Shown: piece after piece, positions 1-10,331 of the stretch
How positions within the stretch are numbered: position 1 is the first letter of the stretch
Layout of the letters: each line of letters begins with the position of its first letter
Assembly (NCBI GenBank): GCA_015178975.1
Contig: WHVD01000055.1
Location: forward strand, 186,001-250,000
Reading direction: 5' to 3'
DNA from: Hysterangium stoloniferum
Taxonomy: Eukaryota > Basidiomycota > Agaricomycetes > Hysterangiales > Hysterangiaceae
DNA length: 64,000 nt
The notes under the pieces: model-generated
Databases searched by the model: none
Told to the model about the DNA's origin: nothing
Seen by the model: only the letters and a program-made list of their open reading frames with translations
Program-made: the position numbers and the translations under genes

Positions 1-3000
1 TTGGTAACGAAGTCTTGAGCATGGGCGGATGCGAGATCGCGTTCCGGGTGGATTGCGATGTTGGGGTTGTAGCCTTTATTTGCGAAGAAAGGCGAAATGC
101 CAGTAGTGGCATTCGGTGCGTTGTTGTATGCAAATTCGGCTAGTGGTAGTAGTGATTTCCAATTGTCTTGTTGATAGTTGCAATAAACATGGATGTATTG
201 TTCCAAGGTTTGATTCATGCGTTCAGTTTGTCCATCGCCTTCCGGGTGATAGCCTGAAGTGAAATGTAGCTTCATGTCTAGTGCTTTTCCGAGTGACCTA
301 AAGAAGTGAGAAACAAACTCAGATCCGCGATCAGATGTGACATGTGATGGAACGCCATGCTTGGAAAATACATGGGTGACAAATAATTCAGCTAACTGTA
401 CAGATGTTATCGTGTCATATGTTGGAATGAAAATACTTTGCTTTGAGAGCTGATCCACAACAACTAGGATTGCTGTGTGACCTTCGGATGCCGGTAGGTG
501 CTCGATAAAATCCATAGAAATTAAGTTCCAAGGTTTTTCCGGTATCGGTAATTGTTTGAGTAGGCCATATGGTTTGTGTCGCTGTGATTTAGAGCGTAAA
601 CACGTAGTACAAGATTTACAATAGTGCTTGACGAAATCTCGGATGCCGGGCCATGTATATTGTCTTCTAATGAGTGAGAGGGTCTTATTGAGGCTGAAGT
701 GTCCTGAGATTGGGTGGTCGTGCTTATGTTGTAGGATTCGCAGCCAAAGGGTGTCAGAGTCCGGTACATAAATGTGATTGTCAAGTCTAATGAAACCTTG
801 TGAGTCTAATGACCATCGGGGTTGATCGGGGTCGGACGGGTTATTGAGGTGTGCTTTGGTGACTGGGTCTAATGGAATTGCCGATAGTATATCTTGATGT
901 AACTTTTCAGTATCCATAAGGATAACACTTCGCAAGACTGGATGAATGAGGTAAGTGGCTCAGATAGACGCGGACAGTTGTTCTGATGAAAACATAGGCT
1001 TGAAATTATGCGGGTTAACTGTGGCGTAGTCGCTACTCCCCTCTTTAGGATAGATGTCCCATCGTCTAGTCATAGCGTCGGGTTTTCCACCGAGGTGGCC
1101 GGGACGGAAGCGAATTACCATGTTGAAAGCAGAGAGGTATTTGGACCATCGAGCTTGTCGACGGGTGAGAAGTTTTGTGGTTGAAAAGTAAACTAGATTT
1201 TTGTGGTCTGTAATAACATCTACCAGGTGGGCCGAGCCTTCCAAATAATGTCGCCATGTCTTGAAAGCTTCAAATATTGCGAGTAGTTCCTTATCGTGAA
1301 CATCATAGTTGAGTTCGGGTGCCGAAAATGTGCGAGACAGAAAAGCTACTGGGTGTACTTCACCATCGGTGTCCAAAATGGACAATATCGCAGCAAGCGC
1401 ATAGTCCGAGGCATCAGTTTCCACGATGAGTTGAACGTCAGGCTTCCAGTGTGACAAAATAGGGGCGGATGTAAACGCACTTTTCAATTCCTGGAATGCC
1501 GATTGGCATTCTTTGGAGAAAATCCACGGGGCATCTTTGTGAGTAAGATGAGTGAGCGGAATGGTAATTTTTGAGTAGTTGTGAATGAAATGACGATAAA
1601 AATTGGCGAAGCCTAAAAAGGACTGAATATCCTTAACCTTTTGGGGTTCCAGCCAATCTTGAATGACTTGAATTTTAGAGTTGTCCATGCGGAGACCGTC
1701 AGGTCCCATCATAAACCCTAAATATTCAACTGTGTTGACATCAAAAGAACATTTATTACCATTCGCAAAAAAACCATGTTTTCGGAGTCTTCAGAGAACT
1801 TCACGAACGTGTTCGTCATGAAGTGTAGGATCTTCGGAGAATATGAGGATGTCGTCTAAGTACACAATGACAAAGACATCGAGGAGGTCGGAAAAGATGT
1901 CGTTGATAAAACATTGAAAGACTGATGGAGCGTTGGTGAGGCCGAAAGGCATTACTAACCATTCGAAAGAACCATAGCGAGTGCGAAAAGCCGTTTTCCA
2001 TTTGTCGCCTTTGGCGATCCGAACCAAATGATAGGCATGCTTGAGGTCTATCTTTGTATAGATTCGGGCCTTCTGAGGGGCATCGAGTAAATTGGAGATT
2101 AGTGGTAATGGGTACTTATCTTTTTGAGTGATCACGTTTAGTCCTCGAAAGTCAACGCAAAGCTGAAGGGAACCATCTTTTTTCCAAACGAATAGGACAG
2201 GGGCTCCATAAGGAGACTTTGAGGGTCGGATAAAACCTATAGCCAAATGTTCGTCCAAGAAATCTTGGATAGCCGATAATTCGGACTGCGAGAGAGGATA
2301 AACTGGGCCTAGGGGCGGATGTGAACCATCTTCAATATCAATTTTCAAATCGTAAGGCCTGTGAAGGGCGAGTCGATCTGCTTTTTGTTTACTGAAGACA
2401 TCTGCAAATTCATGGTATTTTTTGGGAACACCTTCCAAATCTGTGATCGGTTCGGTCACCGGGGATGCAAAGTGACCGGTGACTTCGTCAACTTTAAGAT
2501 TGACTGTAAATGCTCGGGAGCCGTCCAACTTGATGGCTCTCATACAAGCTGTGGCGTTTATTAGAGAGACGGGCGGCGGAGAGCTCGGATTTGCCACGGG
2601 GGCCAGAGGTGCTGTAGAGGCCATATTTGCCGAAACAGGCGGAAATGGAGCAGTCGTATCGGGTGCCGACGGGGTTCGGAAATGGATACTGCCCAATACC
2701 CAATCAATCAACGGATTGTAGCAGGTGAGCCAGTTATGTCCTAGAACCACGGAGCAACTCGGGTCCAACTGTGTTACAAAAAATGTAACTGTCTGAAAGG
2801 TTCCACACGAGAACCTAAGTCGGAGTTCGCAGGCTTGCGAGATTACAGAGTTTGAGGTACCATCAAAGAGTCGGAGCAGAATCGGATCTATTGCATAGGT
2901 TTTTAACTGATTTTTTCGGGAAAAACTTGTATCTATAAAACAATGGGTTGAACCTGAATCTATGAGAGCTCGAAAAGTGAGACTCCCAAGAGGTTCCGAA

Positions 3001-3133
3001 GTAAGATTTATGAACAAAGAATTAGGATCATACAAGGCAGATGCGTTAAGGTGACAATTTTCCGGTGTGCGAGGAGATTCAATGCAACTCTCCAACCGCA
3101 CAGAATCCAGAGAGTTGCTTAATCTTTTTTCGA
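1..3133 (-). pseudogene. Family A pol: protease, reverse transcriptase, RNase H, integrase (broken, 3' truncated by window)
   Basis: Pol polyprotein for reverse transcription and integration. The aspartic protease motif LIDSGSTHCF lies near 2966. The reverse transcriptase shows PFGLTNAPSVFQCF and the active-site YLDD (near 1860). The RNase H segment with ETDASDYALAAIL is near 1400-1440, and the HHCC zinc-binding part of integrase (H..H then CKSCTTC) near 600-740. The DDE core follows to the left edge, with GYHPEGDGQTE near 225-260. In-frame TGA codons stand near 1790 and 960, and at both the plus-strand copy has arginine. Pol is in the -1 frame relative to gag. The sister copy is at 51180-54410. 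Confidence 0.92.
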
Positions 3134-4417
3134 CTCGGCAGCCGGCTTGGCCGGTTGTGAGGTCGTGGCCGTATTGGCCGATCGGGCTTTTGTGGCTTTT
3201 GGGCATGCAGCGACTCAGTGTCTGGGATCTGCGCACAACAAACAAAGGTTGTTGTCCATTCGGCATTGCTTTTCCTGTGGTAGGAGCTTGCCATCGGAGC
3301 CAAGTTTGCCAGTTAAGTCGGGTTTGTCTTTGTCTTGAGACTTATTCGACTGTTTTCCCTTGCCTTTTTTGTCATTAGCCCCTTTGTTTTCGGACTTCTT
3401 ATCGGAGGTCGAGTTGCCACTGTTGTTGGTGTTTTGATTACCAGACTTGTTGGCGTTCTTATTGTCCGATGATTTTTTGTCCGAGGGGTTTTCGCGACTA
3501 ATTTCCGAACGTCGTTCCCAGTATTGGGCATCTGCATTTTGGGCTTTCAGATGCATGAGAGGGAGGGTCTTCGGCTTGCTGGTCTCTCCTTTGGAAACTT
3601 CGTCTTTGAGGTGAGACGGAAGGCTGGAGTAAAACTGGTAACGGAGGGCCGAATCGCCCCAGTCACAACGTGCGGCGAGGTTGTTGAACTGGACGATGTA
3701 ATCGGTGATGTGCTGAGTGTCTTTCATTTTGAGATTAGAAAGCATGGTTTTGGCATCGCCGATTTGGTCGTAGGGACCGAAGTTGGTTTCGAGTTCCTCG
3801 ACAAAGGCATCCCAATCGTGGAGCCAATCGGGGTCTTCGGAGGTGAGGCCAGAGAATGTGGGTTCGAACCAGGCTGCTGCGGAATCCTTAAGGTATGAGA
3901 GTGCGAAGTTTACCTTTCGGTCATCCATTGTGAATGCAGCCGGTCAGTCCCGAAAGTTGAATCGACATTGCATAAGAAATGTCGGCAATTTCTTCGGGTT
4001 TGAGCCAGTGAATGGCTCGGGTTTGTTGACTCGGGTTTGCCCAGGTTCCTTTTCCTTGATATTGCTTCTAAGGAATTCGTTAAGGGATCCTAGAGTACCT
4101 GAAAACAATTCCCATGTCTCTTCAGGGTCGAGAGCCGGTTTCTTTTTTGTGGATTTCTTGGAACCACTAGCCTGAGGTTGATCGCCACCCTCAGGTTCGT
4201 GTTCCAGAGCTGATTGATTGTTAATCTCTTCAGTTGCTTCGGGTTTGGTTGCTTCAGTTACTTCTTCAGCATCGCCGGTGATCTCCACAAAGCGAGATTC
4301 TTCGGAGGTTTCTGGTAACAGGGTTCTCTGAGTAGTTCGGGCTGTATACAGGAAAGGAGACTTGAGAGTGGAAGATTCTGCTTCGCCACTTGGCTTGGCA
4401 TTTTTCCTCGGAGGCAT
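3119..4417 (-). pseudogene. Family A gag (capsid/nucleocapsid), two premature stops
   Basis: The start is MPPRKNAKPSGEAESS at 4417, with no nearer in-frame ATG after the LTR. An acidic, Glu/Pro-rich N-terminal part is followed by a Ty3-type capsid domain (AAWFEPTFSGLTSEDPDW, YIVQFNNLAARCDW near 3690-3870). Then comes a Lys/Asn/Ser-rich linker and a CCHC zinc knuckle of the form CLLCADPRH-x4-C near 3190-3240. Two TGA stops interrupt it, near 3944 and inside the knuckle near 3215. Both fit Arg CGA to TGA changes, since the plus-strand copy and the knuckle pattern have arginine there. The frame ends at TAA (3119-3121) right after an A-rich stretch, which is where pol takes over in the -1 frame. 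Confidence 0.9.
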
Positions 4418-4442
4418 GATTAAACGGAAAGTGCGAGTGTGA

Positions 4443-4453
4443 AATCAGAATAT
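4443..4453 (-). promoter_or_regulatory. Primer-binding site of family A, candidate self-priming type
   Basis: Two bases after the LTR end the element strand reads ATATTCTGATT. There is no TGG start as expected for a tRNA primer. The 11 nt are the exact complement of AATCAGAATAT in the LTR (4758-4748). The plus-strand A copy keeps the central 8 nt at 38226-38240. Confidence 0.5.
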
Positions 4454-4455
4454 AC

Positions 4456-5174
4456 TGTTAAGAACTAAAAACTGACTAATGTCGGTGGCCGACGGGGACC
4501 AATCGGAAGGACTTGGCTTCAGCTTATGTGCTGCGCCCTCGCAAATATCCGTAGGTTGTCCTTAGATTTCGGACGGGCGAAGACTAATCCTAAGAAGAAC
4601 CTTTCGGCGAGATACCGATCGGAACCGAAGGACAAGTCAAGTGTCGGGCCAAGGGGTCAGGGCCAAGAGTGGGGGAGCACACGCGAAGGCGGATAAGGGA
4701 ATTCTTAGTATGAGACTGTTGCAGACGTATGAGGGTATTCTGAGTCGATATTCTGATTGCCTAGTAACTACAACTACAGCGGGTTCATATACAAGTAACA
4801 GGCATCTAGAAAATACTAATGGGGAGAAAGGCAGAAAACGGCATTAACAATAAGCTTGACTAGGAACAGGAAGTTTATGATTAGTTCGGAGGCCGATGAT
4901 AACCGAGAGCGAAATTACGATAAAAGGAAATAGTTCGAGGACTACAAATATAGATAGACATGTGTGAAACATAGAGTGGGACAGATCAACATAATGAAAG
5001 GGACGTATCAAAGCATAACCAGACAGAAAGGCGTAGTCGGGTTTGATTGACCGGAAGGCATACGTCAGCGTCGGGGGTCCGACGGCTTCCGAGATCTCGT
5101 CTTGTTGAAGATGTATAACTAGACATACCATCGGGGACCATCGGCGTGCGAAGGGTTGCAACACAGTCGTAACA
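4456..5174 (-). repeat. 5' LTR of family A element (719 bp, TG...CA)
   Basis: In the element direction it begins TGTTACGACTGTG and ends GTTCTTAACA. It is recognisably the same sequence as the LTRs at 36076-38225, 36993-37961 and 58779-59501. It contains a TATATGAA box, a predicted transcript start about 30 nt downstream, and the motif GCACATAAGCTGAAGCC near its 3' part. The flanking base pairs outside are CTATG (5175-5179), but the matching duplication lies beyond the left edge. Confidence 0.93.
4748..4791 (-). promoter_or_regulatory. Family A LTR core promoter: TATA box and predicted transcript start
   Basis: On the minus strand TATATGAA (4791-4784) is followed about 27-33 nt later by AATCAGAATAT (4758-4748). 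The same spacing is kept in the other family A LTRs, for example at 59164-59210. The second motif is perfectly complementary to the primer-binding site next to the LTR, which supports it as the 5' end of the transcript in a self-priming element. The start site is inferred. Confidence 0.5.
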
Positions 5175-6879
5175 CTATGCAATGAGTTATGATCAGAGCT
5201 ATGACTCAGATACATAGTCATAGCTGGTTGGATGACTCTGAAATACACTTATGAGTCAAGTATGGGAAATACTGACTCATTCTCCTAGTCACATTACTTA
5301 GTAAGCAGGATTCTGGACTAATATAAATACAGGCTCAAATCATGTATTTAAAATATCATTCAATATCACATCACTTGCTCATTTAGCTACACTTGCCTAC
5401 TAGGTCCACACATTGTGCTTAAGTTGAGTACTCTCCTTGCCAATTTGTTGACCGTCTTGTTTCCTTGAGTTGAGCTTTCTCCTCGGAAAAGGGACACGGG
5501 CACATAGTTGAATAAAAGTGGATACTGATTTAATTGACAAAACTCCTACATACAGATTAATTTGAATTTGAATCTCCTTCCTCAAGCTACGCTACTTAAC
5601 TCAAGTAAAAAGAGTTTACAAGTACGCTAAATAGTAATAATACATTACATGGTCTTTGATATAATGAAGAAGAATGTCCCAGGTATATTTCTTCCTCCTT
5701 CATCATCTGCTAGTGATGTACTTACTGGACCACTTGTGTCAGGGTATTGATTTATTTTATTTTATTTTATTATGTACCTACAAGACAAGTACAGGGAAAG
5801 GCATGAGCATGATTACATAATCATGCTGCTGCCCACACAGAAAGTGACACGGCGCAGCAGCACCATGATGCAATGCATCAGTGGCATGGCCCAATGACAA
5901 TGCCAATGTAAGGCCAACAGTGCTGCCACCACTGTTGCAAGGCCACCATCACTGTTGTAAGGACACCACTGGATGAATACACAGTGTTTCACATTGTGCG
6001 CCCACAGGGCCTCCTTGTGCACCAGCACTGCAAAAGCAGTCAGTGCCTACACAAGTGCTGGTGTACTGTGTAGGCCTACACAGCACTGGGCGGGATTACA
6101 TAAGTGCCAAAGTGCGGCTATGCACTACACAGTGCATACATGCCATTTTTAGTGTTTTTCTCAGATTTTTAATAAATAATAAATACTAAATAAATATTAA
6201 ATAAATAGTATAAATAGTAGACCTGTACATACTCATTTATTTAGTTTCAATCTCTTAGGAATCCCACTAAAACAAGTGTGATCTCTCTCCCCTGTCATTG
6301 AGCTGTCCCCTTCTCACTTCATATTTCTATATTCATTTGCATCAAAAATGCCTGTTTGTGTCCCAGTTGATCATGTGCCTGTGAAATGAGAGAAAGATGT
6401 TTGTTCAGATCAAAAACTACAAGGTGATGCATGCTTGAGTTGCTATGGTGCCAGAACTACTGTTTTTCATGAAAAAGCACAGAGATCTTCAAATTAACTG
6501 CTTTGTTACTGCTTCAGACAGTCCAGGTGGCTTTTGAGTGGTTGAAAGAAAGTCAAAAATGAGGGGCAGTTGGGAATCCATGAAAATGTTGTCTTGAGTG
6601 TAGGAAACATCAATTTGAAGAGAGCTGGTAGCATTATTAAAGGAGAATGCCAAAAAAGTGGGAAGAAGAGCTAGAGTCGAGTACATTGTTTGAAGTATCC
6701 ATCTTGATCCATCCAACTATTAATCCATACCCCTAAGCCTAAAACATCATCAATTCATCCATCATCCCTATCCTCTATATCTCCTTCCACACTTCTTCAT
6801 CTAGACAACCCATCTGGTCCTACGTGATCCCTCCCAGATATGTGTATGAGCTGAAATGTAAATAACAAAATGGCTGTGA
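5175..6879. other. Gene-free AT-rich and CpG-poor stretch
   Basis: I see no convincing gene here. 5730-6130 is almost free of CpG and rich in CA/TG steps (for example the many repeats of GCAGTG/CACTGC-like words), the look of an old methylated repeat. A TTTTA run sits at 5750-5773. 6160-6230 is rich in TAAATA words. Short open frames here lack recognisable motifs. Confidence 0.5.
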
Positions 6880-9457
6880 TCCATCAATTTATCACATTGT
6901 TTGGCTGAATATCTGGGTTATTGAGGATTCCTTTAATGTACTTGGCATCAACTTCAAGATTGAAGGTAGGTAGACCAATAAGATAATGTCTGAGGGCCCT
7001 CAGAGCACAATAAACACTATATAGTTCAATTTTTGGCTGTGAATAGTGATATTTGTGATCATTCCAAGCAATTGAGCCATATCTTGAGGGGCATCATTGG
7101 TGGTGTTCATCCAACTGATAGATAATCCATCCTACCATGACATTTGAAGAGTCAATGGCCATGATTATTAGCCATTTGCATGCATAGTCAAGGGGAATGA
7201 GTGCTGGTGCTGATATTACTGCTTTTTTGAGTAAATCCATCAATTTCTGCTGAAGTTCCTCCCAAATGAAAGGCTGGTCTTTTCGTGTCAATGAAACTAG
7301 AGGATGAGAGAGTTCAGCAAACTGCACAATGAAAATTCTAACCACTCCACAAGTGCCCAAGAAGCCTCACACTTCAGTGAGATTTTCACAAGGTGGCCAG
7401 TTAAGGATTTTTGCTATACATACATGCTTGATCTGGGATATGGCCCTGATAGTTACATGTGTGGCAAACAATATTGACTTCCTGCATTCTGGTGTATGTA
7501 GAGCTTGCTTGCTGAAAATGTTGCTCCAGCATATTTCATATGGTGAAATATCCTGTTAACATCTAAAAAATGTTCCCAAACAAAGCATTGAATACCACCA
7601 TTTTTGGGGATAGTTTCATAACTGCCATCCTGCAACTTGTAGTGTGTCTTGGGTCCCAAGATAGGTATATCATTGAGAAAATGGGGGGCAATGTCAATTT
7701 CATCCTGCAAAATAAAAGTAATATGGCCATGAAAATAGAAACTGAATTGGACCATCCTATTGGTAAGCATGTGAGATGGTGGGGTCTGAGGGGGGTTTGG
7801 AATGTAGTAAGGTCTTGGGATTGCCTTGCCAGCAGTGCATGATCATAGCCAACATACAAGTCACCCAATGTGTAAATTGATTGTCCCATGCAATGCTCAG
7901 CATAAGGCTCAATGTTGGGGGGGACACTGGCATCTTTGACAGTAACTGCATTTAGAGGTTGTAAGTCATGAACAATATAAAATTTCCCATTTTTCTTTGG
8001 CACACAAAACCATCATGATCTGTAGGAAGAGCCTGAAGGTTCATAAACACCAATGGAGATTTTTTTTGATAAATTGTATGATTTCATCTTTGAGCCCCAG
8101 TGGAATTGGTATGTTCTTGAGGGCTCAAGGTTCATGTTCAATGGTTGGAATAACTATGGGTGAAAAATAGTCAGTGTGGAATGTGCCCCACTCAGAATCA
8201 TCCCATGCTAGAGCTGATTCATTGCAGAGGAGGACTTAAAAGGTTAATTTTAATTCTTCAGTACTCAAAACTTCCCAATCAATCCTGAGTCCTTTCCAAT
8301 GCTCTTCCATAAGTTGGGGACCAAACTGGACAATGTTGGGGGGAAGGGGGGAGAGGAGAGGTAAAGAGTCAATAGGGTTGTTAGGGAACTGCCACTTTGG
8401 CACTGCATTGTTAGGCATAGTCATGGCCATGGGGCAAACATTTTGGGTGACAGGCTTGGATTTCAGAGCAAGAGTAGGGGAATGAGAATCATAAACTGTA
8501 TGAAAATTCTGCCCAGCAAAATGAGAGTGGGAAGAGGGGAAGAATTGTGTGTTGCTGGTTGCAGGGGGTGAAATGATGAAGTTGTTAATATGTTGGAGAC
8601 AACAGCCATAGGAGGTGGGAAGTCCCCTTCATCAGAAAGATACAGGTTTGATGACACATCTGGCACCTGTGGTTGTGAGTGCAGTTATATCAGGACCTGT
8701 AGCTTGAATCCTGCCCTGGAAGGATCCTGCAGTAACAGGGTCTTGCCAATATTTGGAAAGGCCAGCCTAAAAGCAGATGATAAGGTGCATTCTGAATAAT
8801 CCAAGCATGAACATGGATTGTGACACTGCCTATCAGAAGCTGCAGGTTCTCAATAATGCCAAATGTTGTACAAATGCCACCATTAGCATCACACATGTTG
8901 AGTTTTAGGTCAGTGCTGAATGGTAGTTCCATATCTTTTACAGCACCTTCACTTATGCACATGACTTCCAAACTGGGGTCATAAAGTCCTACCTCTGCAA
9001 TCTTTCCCTGAATTTTGACATCTAATTCCTTTATTGGGGCAGAATTGAGTGGCATCACTTGTGCAAGTAGGGAAGATGAGGTTGCAGGGGATGTGGTGGC
9101 TGAGACAGTGGCAGGAAAAATAGGAATGCAGTTTACCTTACAACCGTCAACAAAAAGCTTTCAAACTTCAGGTGATAATGCAAGGAGCTCGCCATGTGAA
9201 ACTGAAACTGAAGAGTCCATTATCCTTTTGAAGACCTTTGGTGCAATATCCAGATCCTCAATTTTTGCCTTGTATTGGAATTGGGGGGGTTTCTTATCAG
9301 GTGATGAGGAAGAGGTGGGGAGACATACCTCAAGTGACTGATGTTGAGGCTGAGGGAGGACTTCTGCCAATGGTTTTACCATTGTAGTTAGCCAAAGTGA
9401 GCTGATATGAGTCATAGGCCTTCTGAACCACACTGTAGTCATCAGTGATGTCTTCAA
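6880..9457 (-). pseudogene. Old Ty3/gypsy gag-pol remnant (family G), heavily decayed
   Basis: Fragments read in element order. 9161-9457 is a gag-protease linker with KIEDLDIAPKVFKRIMDSS and ELLALSPEV. 8690-9058 is a retropepsin-like domain whose DxG site has decayed, with a late LLLGWPF motif. 7563-8003 is the reverse transcriptase N-half with KKNGKFYIVHDLQPLN and LTCLPIGWSNSVSIF. 7094-7360 holds the thumb and RNase H start with PLVSLTRKDQPF and IIMAIDSSNVMVGW. 6880-7090 continues RNase H (SQPKIELY, ALRHYLIGLPTFNLEVDAKY). Integrase is missing. The stretch is full of stops and has almost no CpG, so it is much older than families A and B, and not closely related to them. Confidence 0.85.
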
Positions 9458-9969
9458 TACAACTGTTTTGGCCTGTGAATCGAACCTGGCAAGGCCATTT
9501 GACCATAATGGGAGTGGAGCTCAGTTAGAGAGCTGATGGGTTGTCTGGGCAGAGTCCAGTGACTGGTACATGGAATGGAGTCAGACATAGACAGGTTTGA
9601 CATGTACAGGTCCCAGTAGGTTGTCTGGTTGTGAACTTCGACTTGGTGGACATATGTAGAGTTGGGTGCATATGTATAAGGTGGGGTCCAGAGCCCAGTG
9701 GGTTTTCTGGTCCTATCAGGTTTCTGGTGATTGTTGCCATCTTGGGACACATAAAATTAATGATTATATAACCAAATAATTTCCTAATGTATTATGTCAG
9801 GGGGATCTGAGTATACATACATATGTATGGGTTATGATGAACAAAAATCAGTATGGGTTATTGGTTATGAGTATGGGTTATCAATACAAAATCCCCACAA
9901 ACTGACTTGGAAAATTGAAAATCCTATGGGTTATTAAGGAGTATGGGTTATATGGGGTATAGGTTATAT

Positions 9970-10331
9970 CAGAGTCAACTGTATGTATATAGTCTGGCAG
10001 ATGTTGTACATACAATCCAGTCAGAAAATCAGCTTAGATTCTCCCCAGTAATCTTAGTATATTCTCTGCTCTAAATTCCTCTTTGAAACACACTGCTCTT
10101 ACTCATTGGAGCCCATGGGCTCCAACACATCTATCACTTGACCTCTGACTTATCTATCTCGACTCCCCAACCTCTCGACCCACAAACCCTGCCCAGACTC
10201 CCTGGGAATCCCATCCACCCATTTGAATTGGACAAGATGATCTCATGAGGGCACAGCCTATAAGCTGAAGCCAAGTCCTACCGGCTTTCCCGTGGGTTTC
10301 TCTGGAAACCCTCCATGTATGCACCTTAACA
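9970..10331 (+). repeat. Old LTR fragment related to family E
   Basis: This stretch aligns with the reverse complement of the 56791-57610 LTR. Shared landmarks include CTGGCAGATGTTGTACATAC, the GGAGCCCATGGGCTCC palindrome, AAGCTGAAGCCAAGTCCTACC, and a TTAACA end. Most differences are CpG lost to TpG or CpA. The left boundary is unclear; a TATGGGTTAT word recurs several times just upstream (9826-9965) and may belong to it. Confidence 0.75.

Larger units (their letters stand above)
1..5174 (-). mobile_element. Ty3/gypsy LTR retrotransposon, family A, minus-strand copy (3' part outside window)
   Basis: In the element's own direction the order is LTR (5174-4456), gag, protease, reverse transcriptase, RNase H and integrase, which is the Ty3/gypsy order. 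The window edge cuts the integrase, so the 3' LTR and the target duplication cannot be seen. The same family occurs again on the plus strand (36076-54410), and as LTRs at 36993-37961 and 58779-59501. Coding frames carry a few in-frame stops, nearly all of them TGA where the plus copy or a conserved motif has arginine. The copy is therefore fairly young but dead as read. Confidence 0.93.

Noticed and set aside
9465..9760. Second family E LTR piece in opposite orientation
   Set aside because: Words such as CCAGTGACTGG and GACATAGACAGG resemble LTR E, but the match is too patchy to support by eye.
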